Assembly: GCF_011759385.1 (NCBI RefSeq)
Contig: NZ_JAARLY010000013.1
Coordinates: 1-64,000 of the forward strand
Reading direction: 5' to 3'
Source of the DNA: Oleiagrimonas sp. C23AA
GTDB lineage: Bacteria; Pseudomonadota; Gammaproteobacteria; Xanthomonadales; Rhodanobacteraceae
DNA length: 64,000 bases
Both the position numbers and the translations under genes were made by a program. This document shows, piece by piece, positions 57,262-64,000 of this stretch. The first letter of the stretch is position 1. Every line of letters begins with the position of its first letter. The notes beneath the pieces were generated by a model. The model worked only from the letters and a program-made list of their open reading frames with translations. It made no database searches and was not told where the DNA came from.

Positions 57262-59469
57262 ATGGATGTTTCGCACCTTCTCGATTCGCTCAATGCCGAC
57301 CAGCGCCAGGCCGTCAGCGCACCGCCCGGTCACCACCTGGTCCTGGCCGGCGCCGGCTCCGGCAAGACCCGTGTCCTGACCCACCGCATCGCCTGGCTGT
57401 GCCAGGTCGAGCACGTGCCGCCCTGGGCCATCCTGGCGGTCACCTTCACCAACAAGGCCGCCGGCGAGATGCGCGGGCGCCTGGATCCTTTGATGCCCGG
57501 CGGTACGCGCGGCTTGAGTGTGGGCACCTTCCACGGCATCGCCCATCGGCTGCTGCGCCGCCACTGGCGTGAGGCCGGACTGCCGGAAACCTTCCAGATT
57601 CTGGATGCCGACGACCAGCAGCGCCTGGTCAAACGTGTGATCGCCGGCATGGGTCTGGACGAATCACGCTTCCCGCCGCGCCAGGCCACCTGGACCATCA
57701 ACAGCTGGAAGGATGAAGGCAAGCGTCCGGATGGCATCGAACACCGCGACCATCCGGTCACGCGCACCTTCATCGAGATCTACACCGCCTACGAGGAAGC
57801 CTGCCGCCGCGCCGGCCTGGTCGATTTTGCCGAGCTGCTGCTGCGGGCCCACGAACTGTGGCTGCACGACCCGCAGGTGCTGTCCCACTATCGCGAGCGC
57901 TGGCGTCACCTGCTGATCGACGAATTCCAGGACACCAACGCGCTGCAATACGCCTGGATTCGGGTGCTGGCCGGCGACAGCGGGCAGACCTTCGTGGTCG
58001 GCGACGACGATCAGGCCATCTATGGCTGGCGCGGCGCGCGCGTGGAAAACGTGCAGCAGTACCTGAAGGATTTTCCCGGCGCCGACACCATCCGTCTGGA
58101 ACAGAACTACCGCTCCACCGCCACCATCCTGAAAGCGGCCAATGCAGTCATCGCGCGTAATGGCGATCGCCTCGGCAAGCAGCTGTGGACCGACGGCGGC
58201 ACGGGCGATGCCATCGCCCTGTACGCGGCCTACAACGAGCAGGACGAGGCGCGATATGTGATCGAACGCATTGCCGAGCACATCGACGGCGGCGGCAGCC
58301 CCAGCGACTGCGCCATCCTGTATCGATCCAACGCGCAATCGCGCAATTTCGAGGAACAACTGATCGGCCGCGACCTGCCGTACCGGGTCTACGGCGGCCA
58401 GCGCTACTTCGAGCGCGCCGAAATCAAGGACGCGCTGGCCTATTTGCGCCTGACCGCCAACCGTCACGACGATGCCGCCTTCGAGCGCGCGGTTAACACG
58501 CCGCCGCGCGGCATTGGCGGGCGCACCCTGGATGTGCTGCGCCAACGCGCGCGCTCAGAACGCCTGTCGATGTGGGATGCCTCGCTCAATGAGCTGGCCG
58601 GCGGCACGCTGGCGGCGCGCGCGCGCAACGCAGTCAAGGGTTTCCTGAGCTTCATCGAGGACATGGGCCAGCGCTTTGCCGGTGTCGGCGATCTGGTCGA
58701 AGGCAGCGCCACGGCACTGAACCTGGCCGAGCAGATCGACCACGCCATCGTCTCCAGTGGCTTGCGCGAATACTACGAGCGCGACAGCCGCGGCAGCGCC
58801 GAACAACGCGTGGAGAACCTGGACGAACTGGTCAACGTCGCCGCGCGCTTCGAGCCCACCGCCGACGATGTCGAAGCCGGCCTCTCGGAACTGGCGGCCT
58901 TCCTGTCACATGCCGCGCTGGAAGCCGGTGAGGGTCAGGGCGACGCCGGGGACGAGTGCGTGCAGTTGATGACGCTGCACTCGGCCAAGGGCCTGGAGTT
59001 TCCGGTGGTGTTCCTGGTCGGGCTGGAAGAAGGGCTGTTCCCCAGCCAGCGCTCGACCGAAGAGGAAGGCCGGCTGGAGGAAGAGCGCCGCCTGGCCTAT
59101 GTCGGCATCACCCGCGCGCGGCAGAAGCTTTACGCCAGCTATGCCGAGTCGCGGCGCATGCACGGCGTGGAAATGATGGCGCGTCCGTCGCGCTTCCTTG
59201 GCGAGATTCCGCCGGAACTGATGGAAGAAGTGCGCCCGCGCGTGCAGACCTCGCGCCCGGCCTACGGCGGTCGCTACAGCACGCCCGAACCGATGCTGGA
59301 CGAAGCCATGCCGCTGAAGCTGGGCCAGCCGGTGACTCACCCCAGTTTTGGCAGCGGCGTGGTGGTCAGTGCCGAAGGCAGCGGCGCGCATACCCGCGTG
59401 CAAGTCAATTTCGACGATGCCGGCAGCAAATGGCTGGTGTTGGCCTACGCCAACCTGACACCGCTGTAA
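57262..59469 (+). CDS. uvrD: DNA helicase II (UvrD)
   Basis: SF1 3'-5' helicase for nucleotide excision and mismatch repair, 735 residues. Motifs in order: Q-motif LNADQRQAVSAPPG, Walker A LAGAGSGKTRVLTHRI, Ia AVTFTNKAAGEMRGRL, II HLLIDEFQDTNALQY, III VVGDDDQAIYGWRGA, IV IRLEQNYRSTATIL, V VQLMTLHSAKGLEFPVVF and VI EERRLAYVGITRARQKLY. The C-terminal Tudor-like region HPSFGSGVVV...VNFDDAGSKWLVL is that of UvrD rather than Rep. It is convergent with hemY. Confidence 0.97.
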   Translation: MDVSHLLDSLNADQRQAVSAPPGHHLVLAGAGSGKTRVLTHRIAWLCQVEHVPPWAILAVTFTNKAAGEMRGRLDPLMPGGTRGLSVGTFHGIAHRLLRRHWREAGLPETFQILDADDQQRLVKRVIAGMGLDESRFPPRQATWTINSWKDEGKRPDGIEHRDHPVTRTFIEIYTAYEEACRRAGLVDFAELLLRAHELWLHDPQVLSHYRERWRHLLIDEFQDTNALQYAWIRVLAGDSGQTFVVGDDDQAIYGWRGARVENVQQYLKDFPGADTIRLEQNYRSTATILKAANAVIARNGDRLGKQLWTDGGTGDAIALYAAYNEQDEARYVIERIAEHIDGGGSPSDCAILYRSNAQSRNFEEQLIGRDLPYRVYGGQRYFERAEIKDALAYLRLTANRHDDAAFERAVNTPPRGIGGRTLDVLRQRARSERLSMWDASLNELAGGTLAARARNAVKGFLSFIEDMGQRFAGVGDLVEGSATALNLAEQIDHAIVSSGLREYYERDSRGSAEQRVENLDELVNVAARFEPTADDVEAGLSELAAFLSHAALEAGEGQGDAGDECVQLMTLHSAKGLEFPVVFLVGLEEGLFPSQRSTEEEGRLEEERRLAYVGITRARQKLYASYAESRRMHGVEMMARPSRFLGEIPPELMEEVRPRVQTSRPAYGGRYSTPEPMLDEAMPLKLGQPVTHPSFGSGVVVSAEGSGAHTRVQVNFDDAGSKWLVLAYANLTPL

Positions 59470-59484
59470 ACCCGCCCGCTCGTG

Positions 59485-60750
59485 TCAGGCAGCTGGCGGC
59501 CCCGGCATGCGCGGCATGCCGTGCTCGTCACGTTCCTCGGTGACGGTCAGTTCGCTGCCCGGCGCCACCGGCGAGGTGCCGGGCAAGGCATCGACCGGTT
59601 CGCCACGTGCCAGGCGCAGGGCGTTGCGGTAGCAGTGCTGGGCCAATGCGGTGTTGCCCTGGCCCAGGTACGCATCGCCCTGCACTTCCCAGGCGTTGGA
59701 GCTGGGCGCCAGGCGCAACGAGCGTTCCAGGTACTGATGCGCCTTGCCCCACAGTTTCAGACGCACGCACAGGCGCCCCAGTGTGGCCAGCAGGGCGGCA
59801 TCATCGGTGTGCGCATCCAGCCAGCCCTCGGCCTTGCGCAGACGCGATTCGGTATCGCGCCCTTCCAGCGCACCATAGGTGGCCGCCAATGGCGAGGACC
59901 ACTGCCGGCGCAGCGCCGCCTCCACCTCGTCCATCGCCGCCAGCGAGGCACCCAACTGGGCGGCACGGCGCGCATAGGCATCGACCACACCCGGCGCGCG
60001 TCGCTGGCTGCGCGGCAGCCGCCCCCAAGCCTCGGCCAGGGCGTCGGCGCGTTCGATGCGAGCCAGCCAGGCGCCGATGACGCGCGCCTCCAGCTCGGCA
60101 TAAAGACGCGTTTGCAGCGCGCCGCTCTTGCGCAGCGGCTCCAGGCCTTCGCGGGCGTGTTCCAGATCGCCCGCCGCCAGCGCCGCCTCGACATATTCGC
60201 GCCAGCCGGCCGGCGGCAGCTTGCCGGCCTCGGCCTCGTGCATCAGCAGCGCCAGCGCGTCGGCATCGCGACCTTCACGTCGCAGCACGCGGGCTCGCAG
60301 CACACGCGCCGCTTGCGGCACATCGGCGGCGGCCTGATCCAGCGCATGCTGGGCCTGGCTGACATCGCCACGTTGCGAGGCCGCCTCGGCAGAGGCCAGC
60401 AAGGCCGGACCGCGCAGCGGATGATGCCGCGCGGCGCGACCCAATGCGCGCTCGGCGGCGGCATGACGGCCTTCGGCCAGCGCCACCAGGCCTTCGGACA
60501 GGCGCTGCCGGCTGATACGGCGATGCCGGCGCGTCACCGCGCCGAATGGCCAGCTCAGCAGCCGCCAGACCAGCCCCAGCAGGAACAGCGCCAGCGCCAC
60601 CAGCAGCACCGCCACCACCAGCGTGCTCTGCACGCGCCAGCCGCGGATGCGCACCAGCACATAACCGGGGTCTTGCGCCAGCCAGTGCCAGCCGGCGGCA
60701 GCCAACGCCGCCAGCAGGATCAGCAACAGGATCCAGCGCCACAGCCTCAT
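59485..60750 (-). CDS. hemY: HemY family TPR membrane protein
   Basis: A 421-residue inner-membrane protein with two N-terminal helices (residues 5-25 and 42-66) and a tetratricopeptide-rich soluble part (for example AERALGRAARHHPLRGPALL and HQYLERSLRLAPSSNAW). This is the proteobacterial HemY of the hemCDXY cluster, thought to organise late heme synthesis, not the protoporphyrinogen oxidase also called HemY. It overlaps hemX by 4 bases and ends in a Pro-rich tail. Confidence 0.92.
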   Translation of the reverse strand: MRLWRWILLLILLAALAAAGWHWLAQDPGYVLVRIRGWRVQSTLVVAVLLVALALFLLGLVWRLLSWPFGAVTRRHRRISRQRLSEGLVALAEGRHAAAERALGRAARHHPLRGPALLASAEAASQRGDVSQAQHALDQAAADVPQAARVLRARVLRREGRDADALALLMHEAEAGKLPPAGWREYVEAALAAGDLEHAREGLEPLRKSGALQTRLYAELEARVIGAWLARIERADALAEAWGRLPRSQRRAPGVVDAYARRAAQLGASLAAMDEVEAALRRQWSSPLAATYGALEGRDTESRLRKAEGWLDAHTDDAALLATLGRLCVRLKLWGKAHQYLERSLRLAPSSNAWEVQGDAYLGQGNTALAQHCYRNALRLARGEPVDALPGTSPVAPGSELTVTEERDEHGMPRMPGPPAA

Positions 60751-61805
60751 CGCTGACCACCCTGGGTGGAACTGGCCGACGCCGGCTGGCCGGCGTCATT
60801 GACGGCGCGCAGATTGTGCAGCTGCTTGAGCGCACCGCCCAGTTGCGGCGCCGGCGCACTGGCGCTTTGCAGCCACTGGCGAATCTGTGCCTGCATGGCG
60901 CTGACATCCCCATTGTCGGTATCGAAATAGGTTTGGAGCGTGTCCTGCACACGCTTAAGTGCGGCCTTCCAACCGTCCTCGTCGAAGGCCAGCCGCGCCG
61001 CCTGAGCCTGCGCCAGATCCAGCGCCGCCAGCTCACGTGCCATGCGTGCATCGGCGGCGCCGGCCGGGCTGCCGTTGTCGCGATCGACACGCACCAGATG
61101 CGACAGCGCATGCCACACGCGTGCCCAGAAGCCATGCGGCGCAGCCTGATTGCGATCATCCAGCGGTTTCAGCGGCAGGCTGGCCAGCTGCACGCGCATG
61201 GCCGCCACCTGGCTAAGCTGCTGCTGACGCGCTTCGGGGTTGAGCGCGGCCAGTGCGGCGCGCTCGTCGGCCACGCTCTGGCGCACGCCGGCCACGGCCG
61301 GATCATTCACCGAGGCCAGTGTCTGGTCGGCCAGACGATAGGCGGCCAGCGCACCACCGGCATCGTGAAACAGCTCGAAACGTGCCTGCCCCAGACGCAG
61401 CAACATACCAGCCTCGTCCAGCAGCATGCCGTCATGGCCGGACAGCTGCTTGGCCGAAAGATTGGCGACCGCATCCTCCAGATGCCGTGTGCGCTCGGAA
61501 AGACCGGAAAGCTGATCGCGCAGGCCGCGGTTGGTGTCGTCGGCCGCTGACAGCTGCTTGGCCAGCTTGGCGCGCTCCTCGCTGAGATCGGTCACGGTGC
61601 CATGCAGCTGCGACAGGCGCTGTTGCAGCTGTCCCAGCCGGGCCTGGGCATCGTGCTCACTGTGCGCCAGCTGCCACAGGCGCCAGCCCCCGAAGGCCGC
61701 CGCAGCCAATGCCACCACCGCCACCAGCAGGGCCAGCGCTGCCACAAAGCCGCGACGCCGCGGCGCGGGCGGCTCGGAAACCGTCAACGCATTCTTTTCG
61801 CTCAT
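60747..61805 (-). CDS. hemX: HemX family protein (uroporphyrinogen-III methyltransferase-like name, no catalytic domain)
   Basis: A 352-residue membrane-anchored protein: short N-terminal cytoplasmic part, one helix (residues 20-42), a coiled-coil region (about 50-115, rich in Leu, Gln and Glu) and a helical C-terminal domain with LLDEAGMLLRLGQARFELF and LALNPEA-type repeats. Databases often name it uroporphyrin-III C-methyltransferase, but no methyltransferase motif is present. A TAGCAT box 6 bases before the ATG and the lack of a ribosome binding site suggest a leaderless transcript in addition to read-through from hemD. Confidence 0.9.
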   Translation of the reverse strand: MSEKNALTVSEPPAPRRRGFVAALALLVAVVALAAAAFGGWRLWQLAHSEHDAQARLGQLQQRLSQLHGTVTDLSEERAKLAKQLSAADDTNRGLRDQLSGLSERTRHLEDAVANLSAKQLSGHDGMLLDEAGMLLRLGQARFELFHDAGGALAAYRLADQTLASVNDPAVAGVRQSVADERAALAALNPEARQQQLSQVAAMRVQLASLPLKPLDDRNQAAPHGFWARVWHALSHLVRVDRDNGSPAGAADARMARELAALDLAQAQAARLAFDEDGWKAALKRVQDTLQTYFDTDNGDVSAMQAQIRQWLQSASAPAPQLGGALKQLHNLRAVNDAGQPASASSTQGGQR

Positions 61806-61859
61806 GCGCGCATGCTAGCCCGAATTTGAAAAGCGGCGCCATTCCGGCGGCGATGGCGT

Positions 61860-62642
61860 TCAGTCTGGCGCGCGGTGGGCCGCGCAGGTCGCCGCCAGCA
61901 GATCCTCCGGCCGCGCCGAGGCGGCCAGAACGTAGCGCCTGAAACCGCTGGCTTGCGCAAGACCCGCCAAGCGCTCGCTACTGACCACCGCGCAGGCGCG
62001 TTCGGTCAATGCCTGCCAGTTGGCCGGACCAAGCCCGGCCGACACATGGGCCAGCGCACCAGCACTGCTGATCAGCACATACAGCGGCGCCGATGCGGTC
62101 TCGAGCGCGCGGCGATGGCGCGCATCCAGCCGCGCCGCGGAGCGCACGTAGACATGCGCCTCGAACAAACGGGCACCACGCGCGACCAGCGCATCGGGCA
62201 GCAGGCGCCTTCCGCCGGCCGCCCCCACCAGACCGACCGACTGCCCCTGCACCGACTGCAACGCCGGCAAGGCGAGCAGACCTTCGCTGCGTTGCTGGGC
62301 GGGCACCTGGACGTGCTCCACACCCTGCGCCTGCAATGCCCTGGCCGTACCACCGCCCACCGCCAGTACGCTTCCCATCGGCACCAGCGGCAGCAGCCGT
62401 GCCGCAAACCGCACCGCCGCCGGACTGGTGAAGATCACCCGTGTCGCCGCCAGCGCCTGACGCAGATGTTTGCGCGCGGCATCGTCATCACGCCCGCGCA
62501 GACTGAAACCCGGCACCTGCAGCACGCGGGCACCGCGCGCCTGCAACCGCCGGCGCAACGGCCCGTCGGCAGCGACCGGACGCATCAGCATCACGGTGGC
62601 ACCGCGCAACGCAGCATCGGACAAAACGGCCTGGGCACACAT
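61860..62642 (-). CDS. hemD: Uroporphyrinogen-III synthase
   Basis: Closes and isomerises hydroxymethylbilane to uroporphyrinogen III. The 260 residues show the weakly conserved two-lobe pattern of HemD: VMLMRPVAADGPLRRRLQAR, RVIFTSPAAVRFAARL, VLAVGGGTARALQAQGV and YVLISSAGALAHV. Position upstream of hemX and hemY supports the call; HemD sequences diverge strongly. hemC is not in the window. Confidence 0.88.
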   Translation of the reverse strand: MCAQAVLSDAALRGATVMLMRPVAADGPLRRRLQARGARVLQVPGFSLRGRDDDAARKHLRQALAATRVIFTSPAAVRFAARLLPLVPMGSVLAVGGGTARALQAQGVEHVQVPAQQRSEGLLALPALQSVQGQSVGLVGAAGGRRLLPDALVARGARLFEAHVYVRSAARLDARHRRALETASAPLYVLISSAGALAHVSAGLGPANWQALTERACAVVSSERLAGLAQASGFRRYVLAASARPEDLLAATCAAHRAPD

Positions 62643-62737
62643 GGCGTCGATGCTAACCGACTTGCCGCCTGCACGGCGGCCCGGTCAGACTCGGCCACCA
62701 TCGCGGCCGCGCGCCGCTCAAGCCCTGACCACCGCTT

Positions 62738-63205
62738 ATGACCGAGCTGCCCCTTCCCGCCAACGCCACCGAGCTGGAACGCTTCATTCTCGACTCGATT
62801 CCATTGAGCCGCGCCATGCAGATGCAACTGGCCGGCTACGACGGCCAGCGCCTCACGCTGCGCGCGCCACTGGCGCCCAACGCCAACGACAAGGGCTGCG
62901 CGTTTGGCGGCAGCCTGGCCAGTCTGATGACCCTGGCCGGCTGGTCGCTGGTGGAGCTGAAACTGCGCGAGGCCGGCGAGGACTGCGACCTGTTCATCGG
63001 CAACTCGGAACTTCGCTACCTGGCACCGGTGTGGGAGGCCATCAGCGCCGAAGCCGAGCTCACCGAGGATCCGGACTGGACGCGCTTTTTCGCCACGCTG
63101 GCCCAGCGCGGCCGTGCCCGCGCCACGATCGCCTGCCGCGTGCCGGGCGCACAGGGGGCGGCCGCGGAAATGACCGCGCGCTTCGTGGCCAAACGCCGCG
63201 CCTGA
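62738..63205 (+). CDS. YiiD C-terminal-type thioesterase (hotdog) protein
   Basis: A 155-residue hotdog-fold protein resembling the thioesterase-like C-terminal domain of YiiD (FabP). Visible are LERFILDSIPLSRAMQMQLA, RLTLRAPLAPNANDKGCAFG, GSLASLMTLAGWSLVELKLR and VWEAISAEAELTEDP. The Asn-Asp-Lys and following GCAFGGSL segment correspond to the active-site turn of the family. It is a stand-alone version with no acetyltransferase part. The substrate is unknown. It is divergent from hemD. Confidence 0.85.
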   Translation: MTELPLPANATELERFILDSIPLSRAMQMQLAGYDGQRLTLRAPLAPNANDKGCAFGGSLASLMTLAGWSLVELKLREAGEDCDLFIGNSELRYLAPVWEAISAEAELTEDPDWTRFFATLAQRGRARATIACRVPGAQGAAAEMTARFVAKRRA

Positions 63206-63259
63206 TCCAGCCCGCGCCTTTAAGGCACAATGCGAGGCTGGACCGGGGAGGAAACCATC

Positions 63260-63682
63260 ATGCGCCGCCTGATCGCCATCACCCTGCTGGCTGCCTGCAC
63301 GGCGCTGGCCGCCTGCGCCAACATCGCCGAGCAACGCAAGTCGACGCAGTTGCAGGAAACCCTGTCGGCCTATCGTAACGCGCTGCGCTGGGGCAGTTTC
63401 CAGCAGGCCGCCGCCTTCATCGACCCGAAGTTGCGCCAGGCGCACCCGATGAGCGACTTCGAGCGCAGCCGCTACGCGCAGGTGCGCGTCAGCGACTACG
63501 ACGACGCCCAGGGCCCGGTACCGGCCGGCAAGGATGAAGTCCACCAGGCGGTGCGCATTGGCCTGATCAACCGCAACACCCAGGCCGAACGCAGCATCGT
63601 CGACCAGCAGGTCTGGCACTACGACCAAGACGCCCATCACTGGTGGCTGGAATCGGGCCTGCCGGACCTGGACCGGCGCTGA
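63260..63682 (+). CDS. Predicted lipoprotein, unknown function
   Basis: A 140-residue exported protein. The N-terminus MRRLIAITLLAACTALAACAN is a lipoprotein signal with two possible lipobox cysteines, residues 13 and 19; LAAC at 16-19 is the better one. The mature part is mostly helical and polar with YRNALRWGSFQQAAAFIDP and VWHYDQDAHHWWLESGLPDL, a pattern seen in small uncharacterised outer-membrane lipoproteins of Xanthomonadales. GGGGAGGA precedes the ATG at 63260; the frame extends ten codons upstream with no signal there. Confidence 0.85.
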   Translation: MRRLIAITLLAACTALAACANIAEQRKSTQLQETLSAYRNALRWGSFQQAAAFIDPKLRQAHPMSDFERSRYAQVRVSDYDDAQGPVPAGKDEVHQAVRIGLINRNTQAERSIVDQQVWHYDQDAHHWWLESGLPDLDRR

Positions 63683-63780
63683 GGCCGCATGCCGCAGGCC
63701 GCGCGCGTTGCCGCCGACGGCCAAGGCCCGGATAATCGATGGTCTTTGGCCGCCCGGCGGCCCGCTCCGGACACCCTGCC

Positions 63781-64000
63781 ATGAACGATTTTCCGCAAAA
63801 ACTGCCCGAATTCATCCACAACCACTGGGCGCTGTGCCTGCTGTTCGTGATTTTGCTGGTCGGGCTGATCGTCACCCAGCTCATGCACATGCTGCGCAAG
63901 GACAAGTCGCTGACACCGGCCCAGCTGACCCAGCTGATCAACCGCGAGAATGCGCTGGTCATCGATATTTCGCCGCTGGGCGATTACGAGAAGGCGCACA
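63781..64000 (+). CDS. Rhodanese-like domain protein, truncated by window end
   Basis: Only the first 73 residues are in the window. A transmembrane helix (about residues 16-36, WALCLLFVILLVGLIVTQL) is followed by LTPAQLTQLINRENALVIDI, the beginning of a rhodanese domain as in YibN. In related genomes yibN is followed by grxC and secB; this cannot be checked here. The ATG at 63781 has no strong ribosome binding site. Confidence 0.85.
   Translation, partial: MNDFPQKLPEFIHNHWALCLLFVILLVGLIVTQLMHMLRKDKSLTPAQLTQLINRENALVIDISPLGDYEKAH

Noticed and set aside
60747..61805. hemX as an active uroporphyrinogen-III methyltransferase
   Set aside because: None of the methyltransferase motifs is present; the protein is a membrane anchor plus coiled coil, so the common database name was not adopted as a function.

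Overview
The window reads as chromosomal core DNA of a high-GC gammaproteobacterium of the Xanthomonadales (Lysobacterales), most like the Rhodanobacteraceae (Rhodanobacter, Dyella, Frateuria, Luteibacter). This is inferred from gene content and order (rubredoxin/thiE/hemL; isoaspartate methyltransferase-tolC-waaA; accB-accC-prmA-DUF3426-fis-purH; hemD-hemX-hemY), a pyrophosphate-type phosphofructokinase next to a proton-pumping pyrophosphatase, a short adenylate kinase and C-rich-loop sRNAs behind polA. No rRNA, tRNA, CRISPR array, phage or intact insertion sequence is visible.

Layout. 1-10.7 kb: a stable-RNA-type promoter reading out of the left edge, then rubredoxin, thiE, hemL, a voltage-gated-type cation channel, glyoxalase I, argD, a Lon-substrate-domain protein, an ABC exporter pair, mpl and adk. 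10.9-18.1 kb: a pyrophosphate-centred group (PPi-phosphofructokinase, H+-pyrophosphatase, soluble pyrophosphatase) with a prolyl oligopeptidase and a prolyl-4-hydroxylase-like enzyme inside it. 18.2-23.5 kb: a DUF2333 protein, a ferritin-like protein with a histone-H1-like tail, a TetR regulator divergent from a small unknown gene, a methyltransferase and tolC. 23.6-31.6 kb: envelope/LPS genes (waaA, lpxL-type acyltransferase, WaaE-type glycosyltransferase, O-antigen ligase, GT4 glycosyltransferase), a zinc-finger protein, YceI and an ELM1-family protein. 31.6-36.6 kb: glnE and an LtaS/OpgB-type membrane sulfatase. 36.6-40.0 kb: a gene-poor, probably decayed stretch ending in a near-consensus sigma-54 promoter that fires into a two-gene FtsX-like permease operon. 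40.3-46.4 kb: groES-groEL under CIRCE control, cutA, dsbD with a doubled N-terminal domain, a TlpA-like thioredoxin and aroQ. 46.5-52.5 kb: fatty-acid (accB, accC), translation (prmA), nucleoid (fis) and purine (purH) genes. 52.6-64 kb: a NUDIX hydrolase, a DUF2782 protein, polA, two tandem structured sRNA loci, DUF3185, uvrD, hemD-hemX-hemY, a thioesterase-like protein, a lipoprotein and a truncated rhodanese gene.

The best leads are non-coding. Behind polA are two tandem multi-hairpin RNA loci whose loops repeatedly show CUCC/CCCC (56415-56752), resembling the Xanthomonas sX13 type. An intrinsic terminator with no upstream gene, between divergent waaA and lpxL, implies another small RNA (about 24989-25170). 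A sigma-54 promoter with a perfect palindrome upstream drives an ABC permease pair that lacks its own ATPase. Protein-level leads are the ferritin with a lysine/alanine tail, the duplicated DsbD alpha domain and the zinc-ribbon-tailed channel. All family assignments come from reading motifs and have not been checked by database search.
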